Below are positions 1-7,230 of a stretch of 10,503 bases of DNA, in pieces. The stretch covers positions 1 to 10,503 of the forward strand of contig DAOVZV010000014.1 in assembly GCA_030634925.1 (NCBI GenBank), given 5' to 3'. The translations under genes and the position numbers were made by a program. How positions within the stretch are numbered: position 1 is the first letter of the stretch; each line of letters starts with the position of its first letter. The notes below the pieces were generated by a model that made no database searches, was not told where the DNA came from, and saw only the letters and a list, made by a program, of their open reading frames with translations. This DNA is from Sulfurovum sp. GTDB taxonomy: Bacteria > Campylobacterota > Campylobacteria > Campylobacterales > Sulfurovaceae.

Positions 1-843
1 AAGCACAGAGAAATAATTTCTCTCTTTTCTGTGAAGTAGTTTCGCCCCTTGTGATGCACCTCTGATAGTGAGTATATCATCCTCTTTCATATCATAATTG
101 TCTTGACCATCTATTACGGCTATGACTCTATCTTCTGGAGAACTAAGCTCTATAGTAAAATCAGCAGGAACGACAAGAGGTCTTTGATTGCTCAATGAAT
201 GAGCAGATATAGGAGTCAATATAAACGCTTGTGTAAGTGGATACATCATCGGTCCTCCTGCTGCTAGATTGTAAGCAGTTGAGCCAGTTGGTGTAGATAT
301 AATAAGACCATCACCCTTGTATGTATTGAACCAATCACCATCTATAGAGGCATTTATCTTGACCATCTTTGATACCACTGGTCTAGTGATGACTACATCA
401 TTAAACGCAAAAAATTTCTTCTGTTTTCCATCTTTTGACCTGATGCAACCCTCTATCATCATCCTATCATCTATTCGATATACTCCATTGTGCAATTGCT
501 CCAAGAAGTTACCTACATCATCTATAGTAATATCTGCCAAAAATCCCAAATTACCAGCATTTATCCCCACTACTGGCTTGTGATAGCCATAGCTTCTGCG
601 TACCAAAGATAGAAGAGTACCATCTCCACCAAGCGATACTAGAAAATCAGAATTTCTACACATATAATCAAATGTCACACCATCTTGACCTATCATCTTT
701 GCAGACTTATCAGATAGTATCACTTCTATATCTCTATCTTCAAACTCTTTTTTGATTTTGAGATATAGGCTCTTTATATCAGGGTCATTTGGTTTTAGGA
801 TAAATCCTGCTACCTTTATCTTGTTTAGTTTTTTACTATTCAT
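1..843 (-). CDS. nadK: NAD kinase (3' end cut by window edge)
   Basis: ATP-dependent NAD+ kinase, the cytoplasmic enzyme that makes NADP+. The 281 codons present read from an ATG at 843 to the window edge without a stop. Hallmarks in order: GGDGT (residues 72-76, the phosphate-binding and catalytic Asp motif), NAGNLGFL (95-102), FNDVVITR (147-154, the NAD-contacting Asn-Asp), TPTGSTAYNLAAGGP (184-198, the family signature) and IDGQ (244-247). Family members are usually about 280-295 residues, so only a few C-terminal residues should be missing. Six bases separate its start from the stop of the upstream membrane-protein gene, and an AGTAGG ribosome site overlaps that stop, so the two are very likely co-transcribed. 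In Campylobacterota recN often follows nadK; that cannot be seen here. Identification is secure. Confidence 0.96.
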   Translation of the reverse strand, partial: MNSKKLNKIKVAGFILKPNDPDIKSLYLKIKKEFEDRDIEVILSDKSAKMIGQDGVTFDYMCRNSDFLVSLGGDGTLLSLVRRSYGYHKPVVGINAGNLGFLADITIDDVGNFLEQLHNGVYRIDDRMMIEGCIRSKDGKQKKFFAFNDVVITRPVVSKMVKINASIDGDWFNTYKGDGLIISTPTGSTAYNLAAGGPMMYPLTQAFILTPISAHSLSNQRPLVVPADFTIELSSPEDRVIAVIDGQDNYDMKEDDILTIRGASQGAKLLHRKERNYFSVL

Positions 844-849
844 CTATAC

Positions 850-2037
850 CTACTTTAGCTTCTTACCACGGATAAGTACATCAAAAAATCTAACTCCCCA
901 TACCACAAGAAGTATCAAAAATACTACTATAGAGATATTGAAAAAGATGATAATATCATATCCCAAACTAGCTACAATAGAGACCAATACTCTAGCAAAT
1001 ACTACAACCTGCGTCCAATAAAATATAATTACAGTCAATCTATCTGCTTCCATCCTATTGCCAGAGTGTCCCAAAGTAACTCTAGTTCCAAATCCAATAA
1101 GCATAGTAAATACAAACCCTATAGTAATACTATGTACATCTAGTGCTAGAAAATATATATCTGTAGTAAGTGTCATCAGATTGGTAATCGCACCTAGTAA
1201 TAGCGATACAGGTACCCAATATAATGCAGTATGAAGTACCCAAAGCAGAGGATTTGGATGAGGAAATACCAACTTCCATCTAAAAATCTCTCTAGCTATA
1301 ACTATCGCTAATATTATATCTACTATAAAAGATAGGTGAGTATATATCCCCTCTAACACGATATGAGATACAAGTAATATAACTATAGTTTTGAGTAATG
1401 GCTTGTTGGCATCGACCATAGAGTGAGAGAAAAATGGTACCATTCTTTGGGCTACAGAGAATGTAACCAAAAATAGAAATAGATAAACAGATATTTCAAT
1501 AGACAATCCCATAATAGGCTGATAAAAAAACACCGACAATAGAAACAGAAGATGAGACAAGACTCCAAAACTCATACCTATTAGTATATATAGTATATCC
1601 GTCTTATCGGTCATAGAAGTAGTAAGATATATCTCTCTAAGTATCATCACACCCATAGTATGTCCTACAAATACAAGTACCATACCAAATCCACTAAATA
1701 CAGGACTCACTAAACTACCCAATAAAAATAGTATAGCACCTAGATAAAATATACTAAATATACGCATATATCTATCTTTGGCTATAGTAGGAGTAGATGC
1801 AAATCTAGGAAAAGTAGTAAACAAAAACGCAAAAAATGCAGGAGTAAATGATAGATAAATAATACCGTATATATGAAATCCTATACTACTAATAGCAAGA
1901 TGAATGATATTATTATAAGACAATAAAAATATCGTCAAAGTAAAAATAGCACTAATAAAAGCTAAAACAAAAAATGGTTGGTGTGGCTGAGAGAAAAAGT
2001 AGTTATCTCCCGAGTCCTCTGTAAATTTCATGTGCAT
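850..2037 (-). CDS. nnrS: NnrS family haem/copper membrane protein
   Basis: A 395-residue, highly hydrophobic protein with about 12 predicted membrane helices and almost no soluble loops. Family marks: QPHQPFF near the N-terminus (residues 17-23), FPRFA (76-80), LHTALYW (268-274), DVHSITIG (300-307) and GFGTRVTLGHSG (315-326). The conserved His residues (19, 269, 302, 324) are the likely haem or copper ligands. NnrS proteins of Rhodobacter and Vibrio are known membrane metalloproteins linked to nitric oxide or nitrosative stress; that role here is inferred from the family. The ATG at 2037 has an AAGGGA ribosome site 9 bases upstream; a second in-frame ATG lies two codons later and is equally possible. 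A TATAAT box lies about 27 bases upstream. nadK follows after 6 bases. No denitrification genes are visible nearby. Confidence 0.9.
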   Translation of the reverse strand: MHMKFTEDSGDNYFFSQPHQPFFVLAFISAIFTLTIFLLSYNNIIHLAISSIGFHIYGIIYLSFTPAFFAFLFTTFPRFASTPTIAKDRYMRIFSIFYLGAILFLLGSLVSPVFSGFGMVLVFVGHTMGVMILREIYLTTSMTDKTDILYILIGMSFGVLSHLLFLLSVFFYQPIMGLSIEISVYLFLFLVTFSVAQRMVPFFSHSMVDANKPLLKTIVILLVSHIVLEGIYTHLSFIVDIILAIVIAREIFRWKLVFPHPNPLLWVLHTALYWVPVSLLLGAITNLMTLTTDIYFLALDVHSITIGFVFTMLIGFGTRVTLGHSGNRMEADRLTVIIFYWTQVVVFARVLVSIVASLGYDIIIFFNISIVVFLILLVVWGVRFFDVLIRGKKLK

Positions 2038-2063
2038 ATTATCGTATCCCTTTTTTAATTATT

Positions 2064-2069
2064 ATTATA
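2064..2069 (-). promoter_or_regulatory. Candidate sigma70 -10 box for nnrS-nadK
   Basis: On the minus strand a perfect TATAAT follows TTTTTTGGG and lies about 27 bases before the nnrS start. There is no clear -35, as is usual for housekeeping promoters in Campylobacterota. It overlaps the T-rich tail of the helicase terminator, so nnrS-nadK would form its own unit. This is inferred from the motif only. Confidence 0.55.
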
Positions 2070-2072
2070 CCC

Positions 2073-2109
2073 AAAAAAGAGAAAAGTAGGGTGTGTTTCC
2101 CAACACACC
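2073..2109 (-). terminator. Intrinsic terminator after the RNA helicase
   Basis: On the minus strand, a perfect 8-bp stem (GGTGTGTT paired with AACACACC, positions 2090-2109) with a 4-base GGGA loop is followed by CTACTTTTCTCTTTTTT. It begins 23 bases beyond the helicase stop. The T-tract is interrupted by C residues and is displaced 3 bases from the stem, so termination may be partial. Confidence 0.75.
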
Positions 2110-2132
2110 AAAATTATATGAAGAGAAGTAGT

Positions 2133-3647
2133 TTACCCTCTACTACCTTGACCACCATTACGGCTGTCTCTTCCTCCACCACTACTTCTTCCATTTCGTC
2201 CGTTTGAACTTCTGTTGCGTCCTCCACCGTTTCCACCACCACTACCATTTCGGTTGTTGTTTCCTCTGTATCCTCCACGGCTACGGTTTCTGCCACCACC
2301 TCCACCATTTCCACGGCTTTGCATAGCTCTTTGGATTAGTAGCTCTACCTCTTCTAATCCTAGACCGATATTGTCTTTACCTTTGACCGAGTTTTCACTC
2401 TGTATCATAGATGCTAATAGGTGTGCTATGGTTACTATATCTATGTCGTGTTGTAGAGTCTTGACAAGTTCGATAGCTTTTTCTGTTACTTTGGTCTCTG
2501 CTATTTTGGCTATGAGTTCATCTGAACGGTTGTTTTGTACTTCCATTCTTGTAGGTATCACTTGTGTAGTAAGTTTTGCTCCTACATCTTTTTCTATTCT
2601 TTTGATTGTTCTTAGCTCATTTGGACTTACTAGAGTGATGGCTTCACCTGTTTTACCACCTCTACCTGTTCTACCAATTCTATGTACATAAGACTCACTA
2701 TCAAAAGGTATATGGTAGTTAAATACATGAGATACATCATTGACATCTAGTCCTCTAGCAGCTACATCTGTGGCTATAAATATATCTATTCCACCTTGTT
2801 TGAATGCTCTGATTGTTACTTCTCTCTGTTTTTGCTCCATATCACCGTGAAGTCCTGATACTTTGAACCCTTGTGCTGTCATGTGAGCTACTAATCTATC
2901 TACCTCTTTTTTCATTCTACAAAAGATGATACATTTAGTAGGGTTTTTATAATCTATTAGTCTTACTAGTGCATCATCTCTTTCTCTCTCTTGAACTACA
3001 TAATAAAATTGAGTAATATTAGAGTTTGTACTCTCTGATTTGGTGATAGATACAGTCTTTGGAGTCTTTAGGATTTGCTCTGCTAGTTTGCGTATTGCAT
3101 TTGGCATTGTTGCTGAAAACATAAGAGTTTGACGAACTTTTGGCAAGAATGTAAAGATATTTTTAATCTCGTCCAAAAAGCCCATATCTAGCATCTCATC
3201 AGCCTCATCAAGCACTACAAAAGATGGATTGATTTTGATTTTACCACTCATTAATAGGTCTTGAAGTCTCCCTGGAGTAGCTACGACTATTGAGGCTTGT
3301 TTGATACGGTCTATCTGCTTACCATAAGGAGTACCACCATATACTGTAGCAGTTTTTAGACCACTTTTTTGACCAAATCTAAATAGCTCGTCACTCACCT
3401 GCATAGCTAGTTCTCGTGTAGGAACTATCACAAGTCCCTCTACGCTACCATCAGCTACCATCATACTCATAATAGGCAGACCAAAAGCAGCTGTTTTACC
3501 TGTACCAGTCTGTGCTTGGGCTATGATGTCATGACCATCTAGGACTAGAGGAATGGCATCTCTTTGTACTGGACTAGGCTCTGTAAAACCTGCATCGGTT
3601 ACGGCTTCTTGGATAGTCTCTTTTAGGTTAAAATCTATAAATTTCAT
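2133..3647 (-). CDS. DEAD-box ATP-dependent RNA helicase (CsdA/RhlE type)
   Basis: Cytoplasmic RNA helicase of 504 residues, probably acting in ribosome assembly or mRNA turnover, particularly in the cold. All core motifs are intact in order: Q motif with FTEPSPVQ (21-28), Walker A AQTGTGKT (45-52), PTRELA (76-81), TPGR (124-127), DEAD (147-150), SAT (178-180), GLHGDM (265-270), ARGLDV (297-302) and HRIGRTGR (322-329). A linker with a helical region (about 370-445) is followed by a low-complexity tail (446-504) made almost only of Gly, Arg, Asn and Ser, with a single acidic residue; such RGG-like tails bind RNA non-specifically. A weak AGAGA ribosome site precedes the ATG. The gene has its own leader of roughly 170 bases and its own terminator, so it is probably monocistronic. 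Whether it is best named csdA, deaD or rhlE cannot be settled from the sequence alone. Confidence 0.95.
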   Translation of the reverse strand: MKFIDFNLKETIQEAVTDAGFTEPSPVQRDAIPLVLDGHDIIAQAQTGTGKTAAFGLPIMSMMVADGSVEGLVIVPTRELAMQVSDELFRFGQKSGLKTATVYGGTPYGKQIDRIKQASIVVATPGRLQDLLMSGKIKINPSFVVLDEADEMLDMGFLDEIKNIFTFLPKVRQTLMFSATMPNAIRKLAEQILKTPKTVSITKSESTNSNITQFYYVVQERERDDALVRLIDYKNPTKCIIFCRMKKEVDRLVAHMTAQGFKVSGLHGDMEQKQREVTIRAFKQGGIDIFIATDVAARGLDVNDVSHVFNYHIPFDSESYVHRIGRTGRGGKTGEAITLVSPNELRTIKRIEKDVGAKLTTQVIPTRMEVQNNRSDELIAKIAETKVTEKAIELVKTLQHDIDIVTIAHLLASMIQSENSVKGKDNIGLGLEEVELLIQRAMQSRGNGGGGGRNRSRGGYRGNNNRNGSGGGNGGGRNRSSNGRNGRSSGGGRDSRNGGQGSRG

Positions 3648-3706
3648 ATTGTCTCTTTTATATTTATATTGGGGTGATACGGCTTGTCAATAGAGGTAGT
3701 TCTAAA

Positions 3707-3743
3707 GTTGCAAGTGGTTATATTGAACCCTATTTTATGCAAC
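3707..3743 (-). promoter_or_regulatory. Nested stem-loop in the helicase 5' leader
   Basis: In the 258-base gap between murC and the helicase, the minus-strand transcript can form an outer stem (GTTGCA at 3738-3743 with TGCAAC at 3707-3712) that encloses an inner GGTT/AACC stem (3726-3729 with 3716-3719) with a 6-base loop. It lies 60-96 bases before the helicase start. Long structured leaders are known for cold-inducible helicase mRNAs such as E. coli csdA/deaD; that this is regulatory is inference. No known riboswitch class is recognised. Confidence 0.35.
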
Positions 3744-3745
3744 TG

Positions 3746-3823
3746 ATACCAAACTATGACACACTTCAATATGTGTAAATAATAAAAATAGAGTTTGATT
3801 ACTTTTGCAGAAAAGTTTGGTAT
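3746..3823 (-). repeat. Perfect 10-bp inverted repeat spanning the helicase promoter and leader
   Basis: ATACCAAACT (3746-3755, plus strand) is the exact reverse complement of AGTTTGGTAT (3814-3823), with 58 bases between. The right arm overlaps the last bases of the candidate -10 box at 3822-3827. It may form a stem in transcripts from the more distal promoter or be a split protein-binding site. Chance is possible in such AT-rich DNA, although the arms contain four G/C positions. Confidence 0.35.
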
Positions 3824-3827
3824 TATA
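3822..3827 (-). promoter_or_regulatory. Candidate proximal -10 box of the helicase
   Basis: Minus-strand TATAAT in the context CTCTTTTGGTTATAATACC, a good Campylobacterota-type sigma70 -10. Transcription would start near 3815 and give a leader of about 168 bases before the helicase ATG. No murC terminator was recognised upstream, so some read-through from murC is also possible. Confidence 0.55.
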
Positions 3828-3861
3828 ACCAAAAGAGATAAAGGTATCATTATTTTGATAG

Positions 3862-3867
3862 ATTATA
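3862..3867 (-). promoter_or_regulatory. Candidate distal -10 box of the helicase
   Basis: A second minus-strand TATAAT, in the context AAAAGATATAATCTATC, 40 bases upstream of the proximal box. If used, it gives a leader of about 208 bases that contains both arms of the 10-bp inverted repeat. The flanks are very AT-rich, so this is weaker than the proximal candidate. Confidence 0.35.
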
Positions 3868-3905
3868 TCTTTTAAAATCTTTTGTTATAACTAAATTACC
3901 CTTAT

Positions 3906-5219
3906 CTATCCCAACCCTCTGATTTGATATGTAATATCTCCTGCACCAAAAGCAGAGATGAGACCACTATTATACTCCCTGATGATATGTCCATCTTTAT
4001 AGATTTTGACTATGCCATCTTCTTTGGTGACACTATCTGCCATCAGAAGCTTGTATCTGCTAAATGCACCTTTGAGGTCAATATCTATAGGTATCTCTCC
4101 TGCACTCCATATCGGCAGTATCACAAGCTCATCTACACCATCAAAACACTCTATAAATGCTTGAAGATTATCCATGGTTCTACTATATTTGTGTGGTTGC
4201 CAAATAATATTTAATTTGCTAAAATTACGCAGAGATTTATATGATTGAAGTGACTCCATAGTGACTTTTATCTCTGTTGGATGATGACCATAATCATCTA
4301 TCACTACACAATCATCACGATTTTGAACTATATCAAAACGCTTTTTGATACCTTTGTAATTTAGAAGATTAGTACGAATATCATCTATACTCTCTCCTAA
4401 CTCCAAAGCACCCAGTATAGCCAATCCTGCATCAAGTGCTATATGATTACCAAATCCAAATACCTCAAAAGCTCCAAAATGCAAAAGCTCAAATCTAGTA
4501 TATGGTTCACCCTCTACGAGAACAAACTCTATATTTCGTATATCTTTGCTAGGGTATAGTCTTACAGCATCCATATCTACAGATGACAAAAACTTATCTT
4601 CTGCATTTATCACACGGATTTGAGCCAATTTCATAAAGTTGGTATAAGCATTATAAAATTTCTCTTCATCATAACCATAATACTCCATGTGTTCAGGCTC
4701 GACATTGGTCACTATAGCTAGATAAGGGTTAGAGTTTAAGAAACTCTCATCACTCTCATCACCCTCAAATACTACCTTGTCATTGGGATAGTTGCGTACA
4801 TTAGAACCAAACTCTTTGCTAATAGCTCCGATAAGTGCATTTGATTTTGGGACAATAGATGCTAACATAGCAGAAGTAGTACTTTTGCCATGAGCTCCAG
4901 CTACCACAAACACCTCTTTATCTTCCAATATACTCTTTAGTGATTCTTTGCGAGACAACAACTCAATACCCAACTCTTTTGCTCGTTGGTATTCAGGATT
5001 ATTGGGTCTTACTGCTGCTGAATAAATCACTCTATCCACACCCTCGACAGCATCCTCATGGTGAGGAATAGTAATCTTAGCATCAAAATTTGTCGCCAAA
5101 TCATCTGTTATTTCAGTCTGCTTTATATCAGAACCAGAAATCTTGTCTCCATCATTAAACAAAAACTTAGCCAACGCAGAAAGTCCAATCCCACCAATAC
5201 CTATAAAATGTATCTTCAT
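3906..5219 (-). CDS. murC: UDP-N-acetylmuramate--L-alanine ligase
   Basis: Cytoplasmic ATP-dependent ligase that adds L-Ala to UDP-MurNAc, the first step of the peptidoglycan stem peptide. 437 residues. N-terminal Rossmann domain with FIGIGGIGLSALA (5-17); central ATPase domain with the P-loop GAHGKSTT (108-115), EGDESDESF (152-160) and TNVEPEHMEYYG (171-182); C-terminal domain with DDYGHHPTE (308-316), QPHKYSRT (341-348) and FGAGDI (424-429). The P-loop has Ala and Ser where many MurC have GTHGKTTT, a conservative variant. It is shorter than the roughly 490 residues of E. coli MurC because of tighter loops, with no motif lost. The ATG at 5219 has GGAG 6 bases upstream and a TATAAT just before it. 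It is divergent from the two-component operon and is not in a visible mur cluster. Confidence 0.96.
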   Translation of the reverse strand: MKIHFIGIGGIGLSALAKFLFNDGDKISGSDIKQTEITDDLATNFDAKITIPHHEDAVEGVDRVIYSAAVRPNNPEYQRAKELGIELLSRKESLKSILEDKEVFVVAGAHGKSTTSAMLASIVPKSNALIGAISKEFGSNVRNYPNDKVVFEGDESDESFLNSNPYLAIVTNVEPEHMEYYGYDEEKFYNAYTNFMKLAQIRVINAEDKFLSSVDMDAVRLYPSKDIRNIEFVLVEGEPYTRFELLHFGAFEVFGFGNHIALDAGLAILGALELGESIDDIRTNLLNYKGIKKRFDIVQNRDDCVVIDDYGHHPTEIKVTMESLQSYKSLRNFSKLNIIWQPHKYSRTMDNLQAFIECFDGVDELVILPIWSAGEIPIDIDLKGAFSRYKLLMADSVTKEDGIVKIYKDGHIIREYNSGLISAFGAGDITYQIRGLG

Positions 5220-5244
5220 TCACTACTCCAAATTGATAATAATA

Positions 5245-5250
5245 ATTATA
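5245..5250 (-). promoter_or_regulatory. Candidate -10 box of murC
   Basis: Minus-strand TATAAT in AATATGCTATAATTATT, which puts a start site near 5238 and a leader of about 20 bases containing the GGAG ribosome site. It lies in the 121-base divergent region shared with the response regulator gene. Confidence 0.55.
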
Positions 5251-5293
5251 GCATATTCTTTATGGGAATGAGATATAAGGCACTTTAGTTTAG

Positions 5294-5313
5294 ACAATTA
5301 GTTACAATCAATT
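5294..5313 (+). promoter_or_regulatory. Tandem 10-bp direct repeat, possible response-regulator site
   Basis: ACAATTAGTT and ACAATCAATT lie head to tail with a 10-base period (8 of 10 identical), covering about -45 to -26 relative to the predicted start of the two-component operon. OmpR-family regulators commonly bind direct repeats spaced by one helical turn near the -35 region. Autoregulation is therefore plausible but is not shown; the sites are AT-rich and could be chance. Confidence 0.35.
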
Positions 5314-5326
5314 AACCTTTGGTAGA

Positions 5327-5332
5327 TATAAT
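5327..5332 (+). promoter_or_regulatory. Candidate -10 box of the two-component operon
   Basis: TATAAT in TTTGGTAGATATAATCAAA. The expected transcript start (near 5339) is only about 2 bases before the ATG at 5341 and about 14 before the in-frame ATG at 5353. Translation is therefore either leaderless from 5341 or starts at 5353 behind a weak TGGA ribosome site. Confidence 0.55.
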
Positions 5333-5340
5333 CAAATAAA

Positions 5341-6021
5341 ATGGATTATAATATGACTAATATTTTGATGATAGAAGATGATGCTGAATTTGCTGAGTTG
5401 TTGAGTGAGTATTTGCTACAGTATGATATTAAAGTTACCAATTTTGAAGACCCTTATCTAGGTCTTAGTGCAGGGGTCAAAAAGTATGATTTGTTGATAC
5501 TTGACCTCACTTTACCAGGGATGGATGGGTTGGAAGTTTGTGAAGAGGTAGTGGAGAAATATGATATACCTATTATCATATCATCTGCTAGGTCTGATAT
5601 CAATGATAAGGTAAATGGTCTAGCATTGGGTGCTGATGATTATCTACCAAAGCCTTATGACCCCAAAGAGATGTATGCTAGGATTGTATCTTTGTTGAGA
5701 CGATATTCCAAGTCCAATAGCAGTAAGATTGCCACACCTCAAAGTGATTTTGAGATACAAGGGGATACTCTATATTTCAAAAGGCAACCTCTATCTCTCA
5801 CTCCTGCTGAATTTGAGGTATTATCTTTGCTTGTCAAACACCAAGGGATTACTCAATCAAGAGAGCAGATTATCAATACAGCAGGAACTATGAGTATAGA
5901 TTCACAAGGCAAGAGTCTTGATGTAATTATCTCAAAGATACGAACCAAACTAGGTATCAATAATCCAGATGATAGCAAACGGATACAAGCAGTGCGTGGA
6001 GTGGGATACAAACTAGTATGA
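5341..6021 (+). CDS. OmpR-family response regulator (ArsR/HP0166-like)
   Basis: Cytoplasmic DNA-binding regulator with a receiver domain (about 6-120) and a winged-helix domain (about 130-226). Receiver residues are intact: acidic pair D13/D14, phospho-acceptor D55 in LILDLTLPGMDG, S82 in the SSAR switch and K104 in LPKPYDP. The DNA-binding part shows SLTPAEFEVLSLL, DVIISKIRTKLG and AVRGVGYKL, as in OmpR/PhoB proteins. From memory the receiver resembles Helicobacter ArsR and the related Campylobacter regulators (LSEYLLQ, SSARSD, GADDYLPKPYDP); the regulon is unknown. The start is uncertain: 5341 would give a nearly leaderless mRNA, while 5353 gives the more usual MTNILMIEDD start. The stop overlaps the kinase start as ATGA, so the two are translationally coupled. 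Confidence 0.92.
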   Translation: MDYNMTNILMIEDDAEFAELLSEYLLQYDIKVTNFEDPYLGLSAGVKKYDLLILDLTLPGMDGLEVCEEVVEKYDIPIIISSARSDINDKVNGLALGADDYLPKPYDPKEMYARIVSLLRRYSKSNSSKIATPQSDFEIQGDTLYFKRQPLSLTPAEFEVLSLLVKHQGITQSREQIINTAGTMSIDSQGKSLDVIISKIRTKLGINNPDDSKRIQAVRGVGYKLV

Positions 6022-7205
6022 TTACCTCTCTAAGAAGTAAGATTAGAATAGTCTTTTCTATTACGCTATTTTTGCTAGGTGCTTTGTTTGTATTTTCTAT
6101 CAAGTATGACCATGCTATGATAGAAGATAGAAATATAGCACAAGAGCAGTCTATATCTCACTATCTATATACATATTATCTAAAATACGGCAAGATAGAC
6201 TACGCATATCTTGATGCCCAAAATGTATCTTTGGTCAGAGATAAGGGTATGATAATACAGATAGAGAGATTTTTCAAAGAGAAAGATAAACTCAAGCGAT
6301 ATAGTGTAAATACTGTTCATCTCAAACGGATTATAATTATCAACAATGATAGGTTTAAGCTCATATTGGAAAACAAGAACAAAATATTGTTTCCTATCAA
6401 ACGGGCTTTGATTTTCTCTTTTGTCTTTTTGTTGATTATACTCTTGTATCTATGGATAATGAAAAGTCTAAAGCCACTATCAAAGCTCAAAAGTCAGATA
6501 CAAACATTCTCTCAGGGTAATCTCGATATTGAGTGTAAAAGTGATAAGCAAGATGAGATAGCAGAGGTGGCAAATGAGTTTGATTATGCTGTGACTACTA
6601 TAAGGGAGTTGTTGCAATCTAGGCAACTATTTCTCCGTGCTATTATGCATGAACTCAAAACTCCAATAGGCAAGGGAAGGCTCATTAGTGAGCTTATAGT
6701 AGATGAGAAGAACAAGGCGAGACTTCATAGTGTATTTGAGAGATTAAATCTACTTATTGATGAGTTTGCAAAGATAGAAAAAATCACATCTAAAAACTTC
6801 GATTTGAATATAAATAAGTATAATGTAAGTGATTTACTAGAGGCTAGTATAGATATGCTAATGGTAGATAATCCAAATGATTTTATCACTATAGATATAC
6901 AAAAAGATTATAATATAGATGTAGATTTTGAACTCTTTACGCTAGTTGTCAAAAATCTACTAGATAATGGTATCAAATATAGCACAGATAGGCATGTAAA
7001 AGTGATAATAGCAGATGATACTATACAAATCATCAATAAATCAGAAGCACTAAAAGAGCCACTAGAGAACTATTTTAAACCTTTTCATACATCTCAAAAA
7101 GGATTAGGATTAGGACTTTATATTATCAAAAGTATATTGAACATACTAAAAAAAGATTTGGAATATAGTTATGTGGATGGGTATAGTATATTTTTGGTTA
7201 GATGA
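6018..7205 (+). CDS. ArsS-type sensor histidine kinase
   Basis: Inner-membrane kinase, the partner of the regulator it overlaps by 4 bases. 395 residues: membrane segment 1 (about 9-28), a basic extracytoplasmic sensor region (about 29-128) with His32, His48 and His101, membrane segment 2 (about 129-148), a HAMP-like linker (149-200), the phospho-acceptor H box FLRAIMHELKTPIGKGR (His211), N box VKNLLDNGIKYS (311-322) and the G2 box GLGLGLYIIK (362-371). The usual DxGxG G1 box is not recognisable; IINKSEAL (338-345) stands in its place, a trait I associate with ArsS-like kinases. The FLRAIMHELKTPIGKGR block is typical of the ArsS family, whose Helicobacter member senses acid. The signal sensed here is unknown. 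The stop is followed at once by a strong hairpin. Confidence 0.92.
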   Translation: MITSLRSKIRIVFSITLFLLGALFVFSIKYDHAMIEDRNIAQEQSISHYLYTYYLKYGKIDYAYLDAQNVSLVRDKGMIIQIERFFKEKDKLKRYSVNTVHLKRIIIINNDRFKLILENKNKILFPIKRALIFSFVFLLIILLYLWIMKSLKPLSKLKSQIQTFSQGNLDIECKSDKQDEIAEVANEFDYAVTTIRELLQSRQLFLRAIMHELKTPIGKGRLISELIVDEKNKARLHSVFERLNLLIDEFAKIEKITSKNFDLNINKYNVSDLLEASIDMLMVDNPNDFITIDIQKDYNIDVDFELFTLVVKNLLDNGIKYSTDRHVKVIIADDTIQIINKSEALKEPLENYFKPFHTSQKGLGLGLYIIKSILNILKKDLEYSYVDGYSIFLVR

Positions 7206-7206
7206 T

Positions 7207-7230
7207 TATTTCGTCCGATAGGACGAAATA
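7207..7230. terminator. Perfect hairpin between convergent genes (candidate bidirectional terminator)
   Basis: Ten paired bases (TATTTCGTCC with GGACGAAATA) around a GATA loop, with no mismatch, occupy almost the whole 25-base gap between the kinase stop (7205) and the HPt-protein stop (7231). The position suits a shared terminator. Neither direction has an immediate run of T after the stem, so it is not a textbook intrinsic terminator; it may instead protect 3' ends or block read-through. Confidence 0.6.

Noticed and set aside
2114..2314. A 66-codon Glu/Val/Thr-rich frame on the minus strand
   Set aside because: It is the out-of-frame reading of the repetitive Gly/Arg/Asn tail of the helicase; its low complexity follows from that.
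2215..2691. A 158-codon plus-strand frame rich in Pro, Leu and Phe
   Set aside because: It is antisense to the intact helicase and its proline run is the complement of the Gly-rich tail.
3644..3850. A 68-codon open frame in the helicase leader that overlaps the helicase start by 4 bases
   Set aside because: It begins upstream of the better -10 box, has no convincing ribosome site, shows no known domain and its residue make-up looks like translated AT-rich leader.
5058..5288. A plus-strand frame in the divergent region that could have been a small gene upstream of the regulator
   Set aside because: It mostly lies antisense to the start of murC and then crosses the murC promoter; no ribosome site or domain was seen.
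7101..7121. Tandem GGATTA units near the end of the kinase gene
   Set aside because: They encode the Gly-Leu-Gly-Leu of the conserved G2 box; protein constraint explains them.
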